Below are positions 1-10,969 of a DNA stretch of 64,000 bases, piece after piece. The DNA lies in contig NC_083390.1 in the NCBI RefSeq assembly GCF_031755915.1, positions 17,019,001 to 17,083,000 of the forward strand, given 5' to 3'. The notes under the pieces were generated by a model. The model saw only the letters and a program-made list of their open reading frames with translations, ran no database searches and was not told the origin of the DNA. The translations under genes and the position numbers were made by a program. The stretch comes from Ziziphus jujuba (lineage: Eukaryota > Streptophyta > Magnoliopsida > Rosales > Rhamnaceae). Every line of letters begins with the position of its first letter. The first letter of the stretch is position 1.

Positions 1-572
1 TCCAACATCAACTCCTTCGTGAATGTTAAATGATGTCCAGGCCCCCCCACGAACATCAACTTGATCTCTAAACTGAGTTTCTTGAACCATAATTTCCTGA
101 GATGTAGCCTGAATTGGTTCAGTACCGGAAGCTTGTGGTAGACGACCGCCAATTGGAGGACAAGAAAAAGAATGAAGATTACTCCCACTATCCGAAGCAA
201 ATGCTGTTTGATGAAAATTTCTACATACATGTTCAACTTTTGAAATCACCTCAACATACAATGGAGGCCGCATCATTGTCATCCCTCCATTCCTCACTTC
301 TTGAAGAAAGCATTTCACATCCCTATCACATCGTATTTCTGTAGGATCCAACTTTTCTGCACATCGTTCATATATCCATTTTAGCTTTAGCAAATATTTA
401 TTTCGATCTATCTCAATAGAATTGAAAATCTCATCCTCTAATCTGATTTTGTGCATCTCTTGCCGACGGAAACCATTACATTTTTACCATTTCGATATTC
501 CCAATCACCACTATCATTTTGTACCAATGTTCCATTGTATAAAACCGCAATTACAATGTCATCATCTTCCAT
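1..572 (-). pseudogene. MULE (MuDR-type) transposase, N-terminal part, frameshifted
   Basis: Reading the minus strand from the ATG at 572, the first 44 codons begin MEDDDIVIAVLYNGT and end at a TAG (438-440). A frame change near 460 opens a second frame that runs without a stop to the window edge (IDRNKYLLKLKWIYERC, then DPTEIRCDRDVKCFL). An N-terminal module of the form I-V-x-L-Y-N-G-x-W, then I-D-x-L-x-L-K-x-Y, then P-x-x-I-x-x-D-x-D-V is typical of the region ahead of the MuDR/MULE catalytic domain. The DDE core and zinc knuckle would lie beyond the left edge. One frameshift plus truncation by the window means this copy cannot make transposase as it stands. Family assignment is from motif memory, not a search. 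Confidence 0.6.
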
Positions 573-1404
573 TTGACTACAAAATTAAATGAATAACGTT
601 AAACTAAATCAATAAATATATAAAATTTTGAATAATATTAAACAAACATATTAACTGTATTAAAAAAGTTGATTCTGTTTTTTTTTTGGGGCCAAATATA
701 GCTTTTTCCTACTGGTGGAAAACTGGCGGAAAATTGGCGGAAAACTGGCGGAAAACTGACGGAAAACTGGCGGAAAAATGGCGGAAAACTGGCGAAAAAT
801 TGGCGGAAAATTGGCGGAAATTTGCGAAAACTGACAAACTGGAGGAAATTGGCGGAAATTCATCTTTTTCGCCAAATTTCCTCCGTTTTTACTGTTTTTC
901 GTGATTTTTCAGTTTTACACAAAATTTCTCCCATTTTCAAACCATATGCCACCTAAAGTATCTTTAAAATCACATAGAACATTTCATAAATCAATTTCTT
1001 GCATACCCATATCAAATAAAAAGCTTAAAAAATCCTAAACTAATAAAACTTACAAGAAAAAATAGAAAGAGAAAAAACAAAAAAAATACATATTTCCTTA
1101 CTTTCATCTAATAAGAAAAAAGATAAAATTTTTACCTGATTTTAGTTTGAGATCTGAGAAAATACAAAAAAATGAAAGTGAGAGGCGATGAGATGCAAAG
1201 AGTTTAGAGAAACCCCACGAACAGTTTTGTATAAACTCCACCCCCACGAACGAACGACTGTGTAGAAGAAAGGAAAGCTTTTGTGTAATTTTCAATTTTA
1301 TCAAGGGTATTTTTGTCCCAAGGTGGCTAGTTTTTTAAAAAAAAAAAAAATTTTGCTATTTTTCTAAAATGGAATTGTAAGGTGGTTATTTATGGGAAAA
1401 ACCC
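573..1404. mobile_element. Probable MULE terminal region (right end)
   Basis: This stretch lies between the transposase start and a likely element terminus. The minus strand from about 1404 reads GGGTTTTTCCCATAAATAAC, a G-rich start followed by A/T runs of the kind seen in MULE terminal inverted repeats. The matching left end and the 9-bp target duplication lie outside the window, so the boundary is inferred. No gene is visible between 573 and 1404. Confidence 0.4.
715..860. repeat. Minisatellite, about 10-11 bp unit (TTGGCGGAAA-like)
   Basis: About a dozen imperfect copies of a unit close to CTGGCGGAAAA or TTGGCGGAAA run head to tail. The array is GC-richer than its surroundings and sits between the MULE transposase start and the probable element end. 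The open frames it creates on both strands are low-complexity repeats, not genes. Confidence 0.85.
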
Positions 1405-1469
1405 TTTGGATAACGGGTAGAGTCGGTCTGGGTCATATCTAATGAACTCAATTGATTTTAGTTGGCTAC

Positions 1470-1870
1470 TTATAGGGCTGTTCGCAGTTTGACATTTTTA
1501 TCCTTGATTTTTATTTTTTATTTTGTGGCAGTTTTGTCCTTTTAGCCCTGGTGTTTGTTTCACCGTTATATCCGTGACCCAATTCGGTTTCAAATCTGTT
1601 AAAAAATACATGTATCAAGCACATACAATGAGTATTGAGGTATGTTTTTGAAAAGTGTCAAACCTCATACCCCTAGCATGCATATACATACCATGTGTGT
1701 GTGTTTTTATAGAAATTTGAAACGGATAAAATCAAAGATAGAATTCTCAAATATACATATCATATGTGTGCGTGTGTGTGTTTTTTTTTTTTTTTTTTTT
1801 TAATAGATTTGAAACGGATAAGACCAGAGATAAAAGCCTCTAAAGTTGAGGACTAAAAGTACAAATAACC
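1470..1870. mobile_element. Possible MITE or MULE-like fragment with imperfect inverted ends
   Basis: The left end contains GTTTGACATTTTTATCCTTG. The reverse complement of the right end contains a similar GTTATTTGTACTTTTAGTCC. The interior is AT-rich with T runs and TG repeats and has no coding frame. Ends and target duplication are not clear, so this is a weak call. Confidence 0.28.
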
Positions 1871-1879
1871 TTTATTTGT

Positions 1880-2755
1880 ATATTTAATTTTTATCATAAT
1901 TACATTTAGATTTTATATTTAAAAAAAAAATCATCATTAAACTCTTTTTAGTTTTATATATTTATCAAATTATATTCATTTATCATAGTTAAAAATCAAA
2001 TAAAGGTTAAAAATTAGCATTTTGTAATTAAATAATATTATAAAAATATAATCATTATTTTAAACTATCAAAATTAAGTAGTAAGCTGACAAATGAAGTA
2101 ATGATTTCTCAATGGATCATGCTATTTGTCACATGTGATGACAATCACATTACTATATAATAAATTTCAATTAGAATATTTTATTTTATTATTTTTTATT
2201 TTAAAATTATGAAAATGAATATTTTAATAATAACAATTTAAATTACTATTTAACATATAAATTCAACTAAAAATCATTCACTAATAAACAAATAATTTTT
2301 TTAAAAAAAAAATTATAATTAAATGCAATTAGAGTACAACTGAAAGATTCTAAATTAATCCAACTTAATTTCTCTTTTTGGATAAGATGGTGAAATCTAA
2401 ACATTCTGGCAGTAGTACTGCTCCTGCACAAAAAGTTATTTAACATATATATATATATTTTTTTCAATATAGTTGAAAAATCTTCGTACATACCTTCGCT
2501 TGGATCAAATTCATATAGAATATTGGAATTGAGAATTAATGAAATAATATTGAGAATATTGAAAAAAATAAAATTCTAGACAGGGGTAGTTTGTTAGAAA
2601 AAAATATAAATGAAATAAAAGTTCATTTTCTATCAGTTTAAACTTTTAGAATCAGTGGTATTTCAACATGTTATCTCAAAATAGACAATTCTACATTTGA
2701 GAAGGAATATTAAAAAAATATATATAAATAAAATAAAAATTCATTTTCTATCATG
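1880..2755. other. AT-rich intergenic stretch, no gene
   Basis: Very AT-rich sequence with no coding frame. Part of it (about 2060-2280) resembles 32390-32640, so a dispersed repeat is likely. Two copies of a roughly 60-bp segment lie at its right end. Confidence 0.6.
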
Positions 2756-2791
2756 TTAAGCTTTTGGAATCAGTAATATTTCATCACAGTT
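2612..2791. repeat. Two-copy direct repeat of about 60 bp
   Basis: The segment at 2612-2672 (TTCATTTTCTATCAGTTTAA, then TTTTAGAATCAGT) is repeated with changes at 2730-2791 (TTCATTTTCTATCATGTTAA, then TTTTGGAATCAGT). The second copy overlaps the 3' end of the cysteine-rich pseudogene F. Confidence 0.7.
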
Positions 2792-3484
2792 TATAATTTC
2801 GCTCTCAGACGTGATAGGAAGATATGCACATATGCCATTCACACAAACTGTGAGAGATGCTCCACACCGTTTGGGATGACAATCTGCTTTGGTCAAACAT
2901 TTATTGTTTTGCGAATATTCCTAGCTTCCACTAATAGCAATCTTACACCTATCATGTATATAGTTAAATATAGAATATATTACACTGTACATTTTTGAGA
3001 TTTTCTTTTATTACAACCAGATATTTTCGTATTTATATTTTTATAGCTGCATGAAAATATCTAGTTATAATGAAAAAACATTTCAAAAATATGCAGTGTA
3101 ATATACTCTTAAATATATGCCCCTTCATATATTAAACATACAAGAGTTTTCGGTTGGGCGTTATTGCTCAGTTTATGTTGGATAATGAACTTATCCCATC
3201 AAATTTATGAGATGTGATCACCTATCTTGTAGTAGGGACACTGTCAGATACAATAAAATAATTAAACAAATACACATGTATAGTTTTAATACCTGAAAAC
3301 TATCTCCTAAATCGTAAAAAGTAATTTCCAAAGAGCTACGTTAAATATGGAGGGTTTCAGCAAAAAAAAAAAAAAAAAAAAAACGTTAAATATGGAGGGA
3401 GAGAGAGAGAGAGAAAGAAAGCAAACATGATATAAAGGCTAGGAAGAGAACAAAAGCCATGCTGACAGAAACTTTCTCCGTATT
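2756..3484 (-). pseudogene. Secreted cysteine-rich peptide relic F (NCR/defensin-like spacing)
   Basis: On the minus strand a likely exon 2 begins after an AG at 2949-2950 and ends at a TAA (2756-2758). It starts with a block matching relic A (GTGTAAGATTG, then a VEAR-like segment). It then needs a one-base shift to enter a peptide frame with cysteines spaced C-x5-C-x4-C-x6-C-x4-C, containing KCLTKADC and CVNGIC. The position where a sixth cysteine is expected (C-x-C) reads Tyr (TAT). A possible exon 1 at about 3424-3484 encodes EKVSVSMAFVLFLAFIS, a signal-peptide-like segment, but its ATG and donor site look degraded. The spacing resembles NCR (late nodulin) peptides, a family best known in legumes; this is resemblance only. 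Confidence 0.55.
3399..3420. repeat. GA microsatellite
   Basis: A short run of GA dinucleotides near the putative exon 1 end of relic F. Confidence 0.85.
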
Positions 3485-4130
3485 TGAACATCGAGTTGAC
3501 TTTGATTTGTGTAAGAATATACTCTTGGTATATGTGATTGGGAATAAGACATTATATGTGTAAGAGGACAGACTCAATTACCCAAAAAAAATAAAAAATT
3601 GTAAGAGGACAGACTCTCGTCCATGACGTACACGAGTTGAAATTAAATGGTATTGACTGTAAGAAGTTAATTTTAAGCATGAAAACAATTGATAATATTA
3701 CAACACTAAAACATATTTGCTATACAAAATAATTATTCTTGATAAAGTAGAATAGTTTTTCATGTGAAAATAAAAATAGAAGTAATAAAATCATTTCTAT
3801 CTAAATATTTATAAAAATAATAAATCAAGGTTTCAACCTTTCTAAATATTTTTTTAATTGTTTAAATTTGGAAAATTAATTAAAAGTTAAATTTTATATC
3901 TATTTATATAATTCTAGTGTGTGCATGATGCCCAACTTAAATCAAAATTTATCAACATATGATAAGAATATTTTAAACTTTTTTATAGATAGCATCTCCT
4001 ATATTGTTGATGAATGTGAATTACTTTATATATGATATACAAATTAATATTGTTTAAAATTATATAAATAGATATAAGTTTTATGAACGTGGATTACTCT
4101 AAAAGAATCCAGCTATATAGTGATCCCGAA
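3485..4130. other. AT-rich intergenic stretch, no gene
   Basis: No coding frame or recognisable element. It ends where homology to the LTR at 9308-14636 starts. Confidence 0.6.
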
Positions 4131-5363
4131 TGGTTGATTGCCTCAAAAATTTGGGTTTTCCTATTTATACTCAATTTTATAAAATTGAATATTTTATTAA
4201 ATTTTATTAATTACTAGGATCCTTTATGCAATAAAATTTTTTAGGAAAAACTTCCAATACAGACTAATTTTTACAATTATTTATAAAATTAGCTAAAAAA
4301 TAATAAAATCTTAAATACTCAACTATAATTAATAAACTATAAACCAAATGAAAGTTTGTAAGATAAAGATTAGAGATACTTATCTGAAATTAGCTTATCT
4401 TGTCAGTGGTGGCTAGAAAATGGATGGGAAAATTTGGCCAAATATTAATTAAACATAACTCTCAAATGGCATGAGATTAAGAAGAATGAAGACCATATTT
4501 GGACTCAAGAAGTTGAAAATAAGGGGAAGAGACCAACCCTATGGCTGGAGACCACTGAAAATCTGGCGAACTCGACAATGCCGGCCGCTTGTGTCCAAAT
4601 ACCAATCTCAATTCCTCCGTTGGCCAACTGGCTAGAAAATTTGCCACCGAGGTCACCTCAAGGTGGGCTTCCATGGTAGTTGGTACGTGTTGGTGTCAGG
4701 TGGCTGGAACACAACCAATTTTGGCCAAATCTAATAGAGAGAGAGAGAGAGACAGAGATGGGAGCCATTGTGGAGGAGGAGTGAGAGAGAGAGAGAAAAG
4801 AAAAGAAAACAAAAAGGAAAAAGAAAAAGAAATTGACATGTGGCCAATCATATTGTGATATGTGGCACCTATCAATTTGCAACATTTGGCACTTGTCAGA
4901 GATATTTTCAAACATTTCTTTACATGTTTTTTAATAAAAAAAAAAATGCTTGATAAAGTCAATCCTAGAAAATAAATATAATATTACTGATTCATAACTT
5001 TTCAACCGTAAGTTCAAATTAAGCATTTTACTAGTTTATGGACTCATAATGACGAGCACTATACGATGATATGGAAGTCAAAGCCATAATTTATGCAGAT
5101 AAAAAGTCAACTTTTACCTTGCTCGATTAATTTAGACCTCAACTAGGTCTGACCATAATTTTCTAATCTCAACTCTGATTTTGGTATGCTATTAGCTTAT
5201 GAATTCATGATTATGCATTATTCACAATGATTCCCAAGTCAAAATAAACTCTAACTGTGCCAAAAAGTCAATTGTGGAACCTACTCAATTAATCTGAGCC
5301 AACTTCGATTAAACTTGGTTAAAAATTTAAATTTGAAATGTTTTCTTGGATCAGTATATTACA
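4131..5363 (-). mobile_element. LTR fragment, same family as 9308-14636
   Basis: The stretch aligns in order with 13370-14636: TCAATTTTATAAAATTGAAT, AGACCATATTTGGACTC, a GA tract at 4735-4796, a tract ending AAAGAAAAAGAAATTGACATG, and ACATGTGGCC and TGTGGCACC boxes. It ends in GATCAGTATATTACA, the degraded start of the LTR on the minus strand. Only the 5' half of the LTR is present. Open frames on both strands here are by-products of the LTR and GA tract, not genes. Confidence 0.65.
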
Positions 5364-5885
5364 AATATGATATTTAAGTATGGATTTCAAAATTAAGATT
5401 TGAGAGACATGGAAGTGAGTTAGCATAAATATGATTTAACTAATGCATCATATAGTACTAGTGAGTACATTAGATATTGATTATTACCACTTTGCATAGA
5501 TTTGACCATCATTTACTGCAAATAATAATTATGTGATATGTCACGACGCTTTGAGAAGCTGAGGGTGATGAATTTTCCTTCCCTTCTATCCTATAGAACC
5601 GTGGAATGCCAAGGATCATTTGATAGCTATAACTAACTAATGTTTGATATAAGCACATTATACACAATTAGGTAGAGAAAATAAAAATGTAAAACTAAAA
5701 CCAACTATGTTACCAAATGACACTTGCATTACATTTGTTTTTTTTTTTGAAAGGGAAGGTCCTTATATGTTTAGCAATATTTAAGATGTTTGTTGTAAAT
5801 TGTGGTTAATTACACTTTTACACCCTTTAGTATGACTCAAGTTTCAACTGAGTGCCTTAGGTTTCCTTTTTTTTTTTTAAGTAAG
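5364..5885. other. Intergenic, no gene seen
   Basis: AT-rich sequence without a coding frame. The last 70 bases contain ACTTTTACACCCTTTAG and TGAGTGCCTTAGG. The latter recurs just beyond the right end of the Cassandra element (TGAGTGCCTTAATTTTC at 6584), so the TRIM may sit inside an older repeat or be flanked by a long duplication. Confidence 0.5.
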
Positions 5886-6583
5886 TGTAACAATTTGCTT
5901 TTATTGGCAAACCTGTCACTTTCTCCCACTATTATTTCTAATTTAAATACCATATTTGGTATGAGATTTTTTATCTAGAGTTTTTCAGAAAATCATCCAT
6001 CCTTGAACTACTATCGTTTGAGCATGCTTAACTTTGGAGTTTTTTCAAACTCTAAAGTCAACCGTTCTAAAAAGATCTTGACGTTATGAGAATGACTATC
6101 ATTATATTTGAATCATCTCCCACTCTACAGCTGAGTGATATGGGATTGGATATCTGGTAACCTGTTAGTGCCTTTTGCACCCACCTATATTGGTTGTTAA
6201 AATCCACCCCATTAGGGCTCAACGTCCTCTCTGGCACACTTCCGGTTTGGTATAGACTTTGATACCATTTGTAACATCACGTTTTCACTAACGAATCTAT
6301 CACTTTCTGTCAATATCGTTCCCAATTTAACCACCGCACTTATTATATGATATTTTGGTTAGAACTTTCCAAGAGATCACTCATCCCTAGACTGCTTTTA
6401 CTTGAACACGCTTAACATCAGAGTTATTTTTAATTTTGCAGCCAATGCTTTAAAAAAATTTTAATATTATAAAAATAATTATTATTATATTTGAATTATT
6501 TCTTATTCCACATTCGATGATATGGAATTGAACATTAAATAGTATACCATTGCCTCTTACATATGTCCATATTGGTTGTCACA
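5886..6583 (-). mobile_element. Cassandra-type TRIM retrotransposon (minus strand)
   Basis: Two LTRs (about 5886-6202 and 6270-6583) flank a tiny internal segment. Each LTR starts with a TGTGACAACC-like sequence and ends near TGTTACA. A primer-binding site TGGTATCAAAGTC (minus strand, 6255-6267) matches initiator tRNA-Met and lies two bases inside the 5' LTR. Each LTR carries a 5S rRNA-like block on the minus strand (about 5976-6048 and 6361-6425) with AAGTTAAGCATGCT and GGATGG followed by a TGAT(C/T) box, the hallmark of Cassandra. No protein is encoded. Divergence between LTRs indicates an old insertion. Confidence 0.8.
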
Positions 6584-7732
6584 TGAGTGCCTTAATTTTC
6601 ATTTTGGTTTCAGTTTAGCCCCTTCATTTTCGATGTTGGTCAAAATAAATGTGTTATTATGAATAAAAAAATATTATAACTTAAAATATTAAATTATAAG
6701 ATTAAAAAAAAAAAAACTCTCTATCATGAATATTAAATGTGCAATACCTAATTATAATAACATCAAAAATATCATTGTGAGAAAAATAATAGTTAGTCAT
6801 AATTATCAGATCGTTAAAATTATATAAATGTAATAATTATAGAAGAGTGTCACTCCATACTGTGTCCAACTTGACCAACATTAACAATCCTACTAATGAA
6901 ATCATAATTGAGAAACTCAATTGAAAAACTTGAAAATGGACGGCATAAATTCAAATTAAAATGAAAATTGTAGCACTTAAATTGAAAGTCGTGAAATTTG
7001 GAACCCTCCATTCAAATTTGGGACAAATTAAACAGTCCAAATGTATGATGAATCTTTTATTGAAAAAATAGTAAAAGCATAACTGTCATTTCAAATGGAC
7101 ATTACTTATGGTGTTGAGAGAGGAAGATACTCACGAATCTTTTGTCTAAAAAATAGCAAAAGCAAAATTGTCATTTCAAATGGACAGTACTTATGGTATT
7201 ACGTCTCATTTGGATTATAGGGGACTTATGGGGCTTACTGGCGTTTGGATTGAGCCCACTCTATTGTGGGCTTATTGGTGTTTGGATTGAGCCCACAGTA
7301 TTGTGGACATGTCGTAAGAACTCAATGGGTTTCTACGCTAATAGACTACTCCACAAGGAAATTTAAAAAACATGATTTTGAAGGACCTTTTTTTTATTTC
7401 TCTTTCTTAGAAGTCATCCCTTTTTCGTAATTGGAATTATTGGTTTTTGATAAATTAATCAATTAGCTTAAACAAAATCGAACCGCCAAAAGCTTAGGAT
7501 AGCAAAGAAATTATTAAATACTTCTGCACAATTTTATTATTCATATATAATCTAATTCACTTCAATCAAGTTCAAATAGAATATTAAGATTGATAAATTC
7601 ATTATTACTTATATAAACAATGTAAAAAGTTTATTTCTATACATATATATATATATACATATATTTATTAATATACATTAATATAATAGCTTATTGGCGC
7701 GGGATTGCATGCATGTTGATGCAGGAATATTA
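6584..7732. other. Intergenic; right part belongs to a segmental duplication
   Basis: No gene. From about 7200 the sequence (GGCGTTTGGATTGAGCCCAC, then AAAAAGTTTATTTCTA) matches 35900-36460 in the same orientation. The block therefore duplicated together with the neighbouring cysteine-rich peptide gene (A here, E there). Confidence 0.6.
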
Positions 7733-7979
7733 TCATCTACAAAAGAGCCTGCATTTGTTTCCATCGCAGAAGGAAGCACACGGAGGTATAGGTGCACAGT
7801 CCGCACTAGATGAACATGTTTGCAGCCAACTGCGAGCTTCCACTGCTGGCAACCTTGGCAATGTTACACCTGCAATATCCATGTATATACCACGATTTTT
7901 ATTAGCCACAATTCAACAAATATTGTATACATAATAATTATATTTGTAAGTCTGTTTTATAGTACATTACGATCTCTTT

Positions 7980-7980
<1 letters not shown>

Positions 7981-8011
<31 letters not shown>

Positions 8012-8014
8012 CAG
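7981..8014. repeat. CA microsatellite in the intron of gene A
   Basis: A run of CA dinucleotides with one interruption near its right end. Confidence 0.9.
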
Positions 8015-8120
8015 AGACGTCCTATATCACATCATCACGAGCTTACATATTGAAAAACAAAAAGATAATAATAAAAAATAATTATATGGATGTGTGTGTA
8101 TATATATATGTACGGAAATT

Positions 8121-8251
8121 CTATGGTGAGGACTGCAGTATTAGTGACGATTTTTCATAATATTAACGATGGATTTTTAGAAAATCGTCACCAATACTAT
8201 GAAAAACCATCACCAATACTGTGGTCTACATTAGGACCGTCCGCACCATAG
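8121..8251. mobile_element. MITE with CTATGGTG...GGAC ends, in the intron of gene A
   Basis: It starts CTATGGTGAGGAC and ends GTCCGCACCATAG, imperfect inverted repeats. The interior carries two further inverted segments (GACGATTTTTCATAATATT and the complement of CTATGAAAAACCATCACC). The same termini occur at 34852-35031 and, weaker, at 35336-35473. No coding capacity. Confidence 0.6.
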
Positions 8252-8809
8252 ACGGACTGTATATATATATACATATATATAAAACAATTGAAATACATTA
8301 ACCATATATGTATATATATATATATATAATTGAAACAACGAGAGAAATTATATTTTTCTACATTTACTGCATATTATCATGTTCAAAATTTTGTTATATT
8401 TTAATTTTTTTGACAAATTAATCTTTAAATGAAATAAAAAATTATATTTTAACTAATATGATGTGGCAATTTGATATTTTAACTAATATGGTAACATGAA
8501 AAATTGATATTTTTTTTAATTTTAAAAAAGCTTATCTAATTAAAATCAGTACATTTGATTTATTAGTACTATAAATATTGAACAAAATAGTTAATATTAT
8601 ATACGAAAACTAACTTGTTCATAAATTTTTAAATTAAATACATACCAATATGATCAAGACCTAGTTTTATTGACTACATAATATAGGTGAGTACCCAAAA
8701 AAGCACTATTTAATTGTAAAAAAATTAAGCAAATTCAAGAGAGACTCACCAGACGCCATAACCAAGAAGATCACTAGGAAGCCAACTTGAATGAATATTG
8801 TCTCTCCAT

Positions 8810-9156
8810 TATATAGAAGATATAATGCTTTGCTTTGTTTTTTGCGTGTAGGGTGTCCTCCTCTAGGACAAATATATAGTGAGTAAATTATAACGTTTAT
8901 TTTCTTTATTTGGTAAACGTCTTCCTTTCCTTTTCGTTTTAGTTATATATATATATATATATAGGCTATAGATACGTTATAGGTTATTGGAGGGTAGCAA
9001 TTTACATAATTTGAATGAGAAATTTTTGGTAAAAATGGGTAGCAAGATACTAACTTGGTAAACCAACTTTTTTTATAACTCTAATATTAGTTATTGTGTA
9101 TATTAATATAATAGCTTCTTTGTGTGGGATTGCATGCATGTTTGATGCAGCAAAAA
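8810..9156. other. Short intergenic stretch upstream of A and downstream of B
   Basis: AT-rich, with a TA run at 8945-8963 that could serve as a TATA region for gene A on the minus strand. No gene. Confidence 0.4.
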
Positions 9157-9307
9157 TTTTATTGCAAAAGAGACTTCATTTGTGCCCATCGCAAAAGGAA
9201 GCAAACGGATGTATAGGTGTACAGTCCACACTTGATGTAACACGTTTGCAGCAAAATCCTATCGTGAGCTTCCACCGTCGGCATCCATGGCGACATTAGA
9301 CCTACAG
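9157..9307 (-). pseudogene. Cysteine-rich peptide relic B (paralogue of A), broken exon 2
   Basis: The minus strand aligns base for base with exon 2 of gene A, including the shared flank GGGATTGCATGCATGTT on the 3' side and the VEA segment (VEAHDRILLQTC). A one-base indel after the first cysteine shifts the frame. In the restored reading one cysteine codon is now Phe (TTT) and another is TGA. The LTR at 9308 sits next to the expected intron end, and no exon 1 is found beyond it. Confidence 0.65.
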
Positions 9308-9725
9308 TGTCAAGACCTATTCAAGATCTTTTATTGGAATCCTAGATAAGCTCTGATCTCAGGAAAAACCCTACCGAACCGTCTTATGGATAATCCGATA
9401 GCATCTTCTTTAAGAGTTAAGCATACTTCAAAAATTACTTGTATAAAAGCATACTCCTATATAGTGTCACCTTACTCCTCCTACCTTACGACAAGAGATT
9501 CTACAAATTTTCAGGACTTCTTTATCAATAATATAAGGGTATAGATGTGAGAAATATTTTAATAAAACATAAATACTTTTGTAATTTGTGTACACCCACA
9601 TCACCTACTTAATACAGTCCTACATTTCTATACCGCTTATGAACACATCAATGCATAATGCAAGCAAGAGGTTAATAAAACAACAATAATAATAGTAATA
9701 TCAATAACAATAATAGTATTATTTG

Positions 9726-9872
9726 CTCGAAGGCTACCACACTTGTCCAAAGGCTAACATACTTGCTTGAAAGCTTTCACACTTGTTCGAAAGCTATCAT
9801 ACTTGCCCAAGGCTTCCACACTTGCCCGAAGGTCTCCACTGAAGGCTATTATATTTGCCCAAATGCTACCGT
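9726..9872. repeat. Minisatellite, about 22 bp unit (ACTTGCCCGAAGGCTACC-like)
   Basis: About seven imperfect units, each with a CTTG(C/T)(C/T)C(G/A)AA(G/A)GCT core. Same unit family as the larger array at 10970-11465. Confidence 0.8.
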
Positions 9873-10010
9873 ATAATAATAATAATAATAATAATGATAA
9901 TAATAAATGTTAATAACAACAACAATAAAAATAATCATAATAAATAATATTGGTAAATACAATAATAATTAGCAATAGTGATAAGAATAATTATAAGAAA
10001 AATAAGGACA

Positions 10011-10011
<1 letters not shown>

Positions 10012-10064
<53 letters not shown>

Positions 10065-10310
10065 TACGATGATAATTAACAATATCAATGATAAGTAATA
10101 AAATGATAAAAATAGTGACCATACTAATAATAATAATAACAACAACAATAATGATATTTATAACAATAACAATGATGAATAGTAATAGTAATAAAAATAA
10201 TAATAATAAGCCATTAATGACAAACAAAAATAATCCCAAACAATTAATAGTTTTAATAATAATAATTATTATTATTATTATTATTAATGGTAATAATAGA
10301 AAATCATAAT
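10012..10310. repeat. TAA/ATT trinucleotide repeat region
   Basis: Long runs of TAA units at 10015-10066 and of ATT units at 10252-10285, with degenerate repeats between. Open frames here are repeat artefacts. Confidence 0.95.
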
Positions 10311-10369
10311 TATGAATAGATAATATAAAATGAAATAAAGTAAAATAAAATTTTAAAATTTATAAATAT

Positions 10370-10720
10370 ACTATGAAATATGCACACTTATAGCAGATGT
10401 ACATACGATACCATACAATATGCTAATACAAGATCCCATGATATCAGCTGTCGCAGATATACTGCTACCAATACGGTTCGGAGTGGTAGCCTATAATGAC
10501 CGTTCGACCTCCTGGACTCATAGGTAGCAAAGTGACGAAGTTAAACCACTCATGAACCGACTCAGATCGTTGCCCCCATTGGTGTGGTACATACAAATAT
10601 AACATAATATATATATATATATACAAGTATATATGAAAAAGATACTTAATACACCATACGATATACCAGTGGTGTTAAATAGTATCCAATGTCCCAAGCA
10701 TTCCCTGACGGGGAAGTTAA
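10370..10720. repeat. Internal LTR duplication, copy 1
   Basis: Aligned with 11650-11990 (copy 2): CCATGATATCAG(C/T)TGTC, CTACCAATAC, GGTAG/GGTTGCCTATAATG, CATAGGTAG, then a TA run and a GATACTTAATACACCA / GATACTTGATGTACCA block. The two copies flank the 22-bp minisatellite. Confidence 0.75.
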
Positions 10721-10969
10721 AGAGAAAAACCTGCAATCAGTACCTTTGCATCCCACGACACCGATTGCTAATAACTTATCATGGCTAAAACAATCGTGCT
10801 TCGACCAAGAGGAGGGTGGCTAATGCTCATTGGGCACTACACCTGCCATACCTCAGGCTCATAGCTCCTACAAGATGGCCATATATATTTCCTTTATATG
10901 TGTATATTTATATTCCTAAATATGAATATGTATAGGGTCTCTCAAGGGACTTAATTAACCTGCCTGTAC

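Larger units (their letters stand above)
7733..8809 (-). pseudogene. Secreted cysteine-rich peptide gene A (six cysteines), frameshift in signal peptide
   Basis: Exon 1 (8750-8809) starts MERQYSFKLA. It then needs one extra base to continue FLVIFLVMAS, a classic signal-peptide core; as written the frame stops after 11 codons. The donor is G|GTGAGT at 8749, giving a phase 1 intron of 880 bp (7870-8749) that contains a MITE and CA/TA repeats. The acceptor is ATTGCAG, and exon 2 (7733-7869) encodes 44 residues ending in TGA. A VEA motif suggests cleavage before the mature peptide, which has cysteines spaced C-x5-C-x5-C-x3-C-x4-C-x3-C (QTCSSSADC ... FCDGNKCRLFCR). Relics B and E are paralogues. 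The single-base loss could also be a sequencing or assembly error, in which case the gene would be intact. Confidence 0.65.

Noticed and set aside
715..860. E2F binding-site array
   Set aside because: The units differ by one base from the consensus in almost every copy, so it is kept only as a low-interest lead.
5976..6425. 5S rRNA gene
   Set aside because: The 5S-like blocks are degenerate, about 65 bp, and sit inside short LTRs with a tRNA-Met primer site, which is the Cassandra TRIM structure, not a transcribed 5S array.
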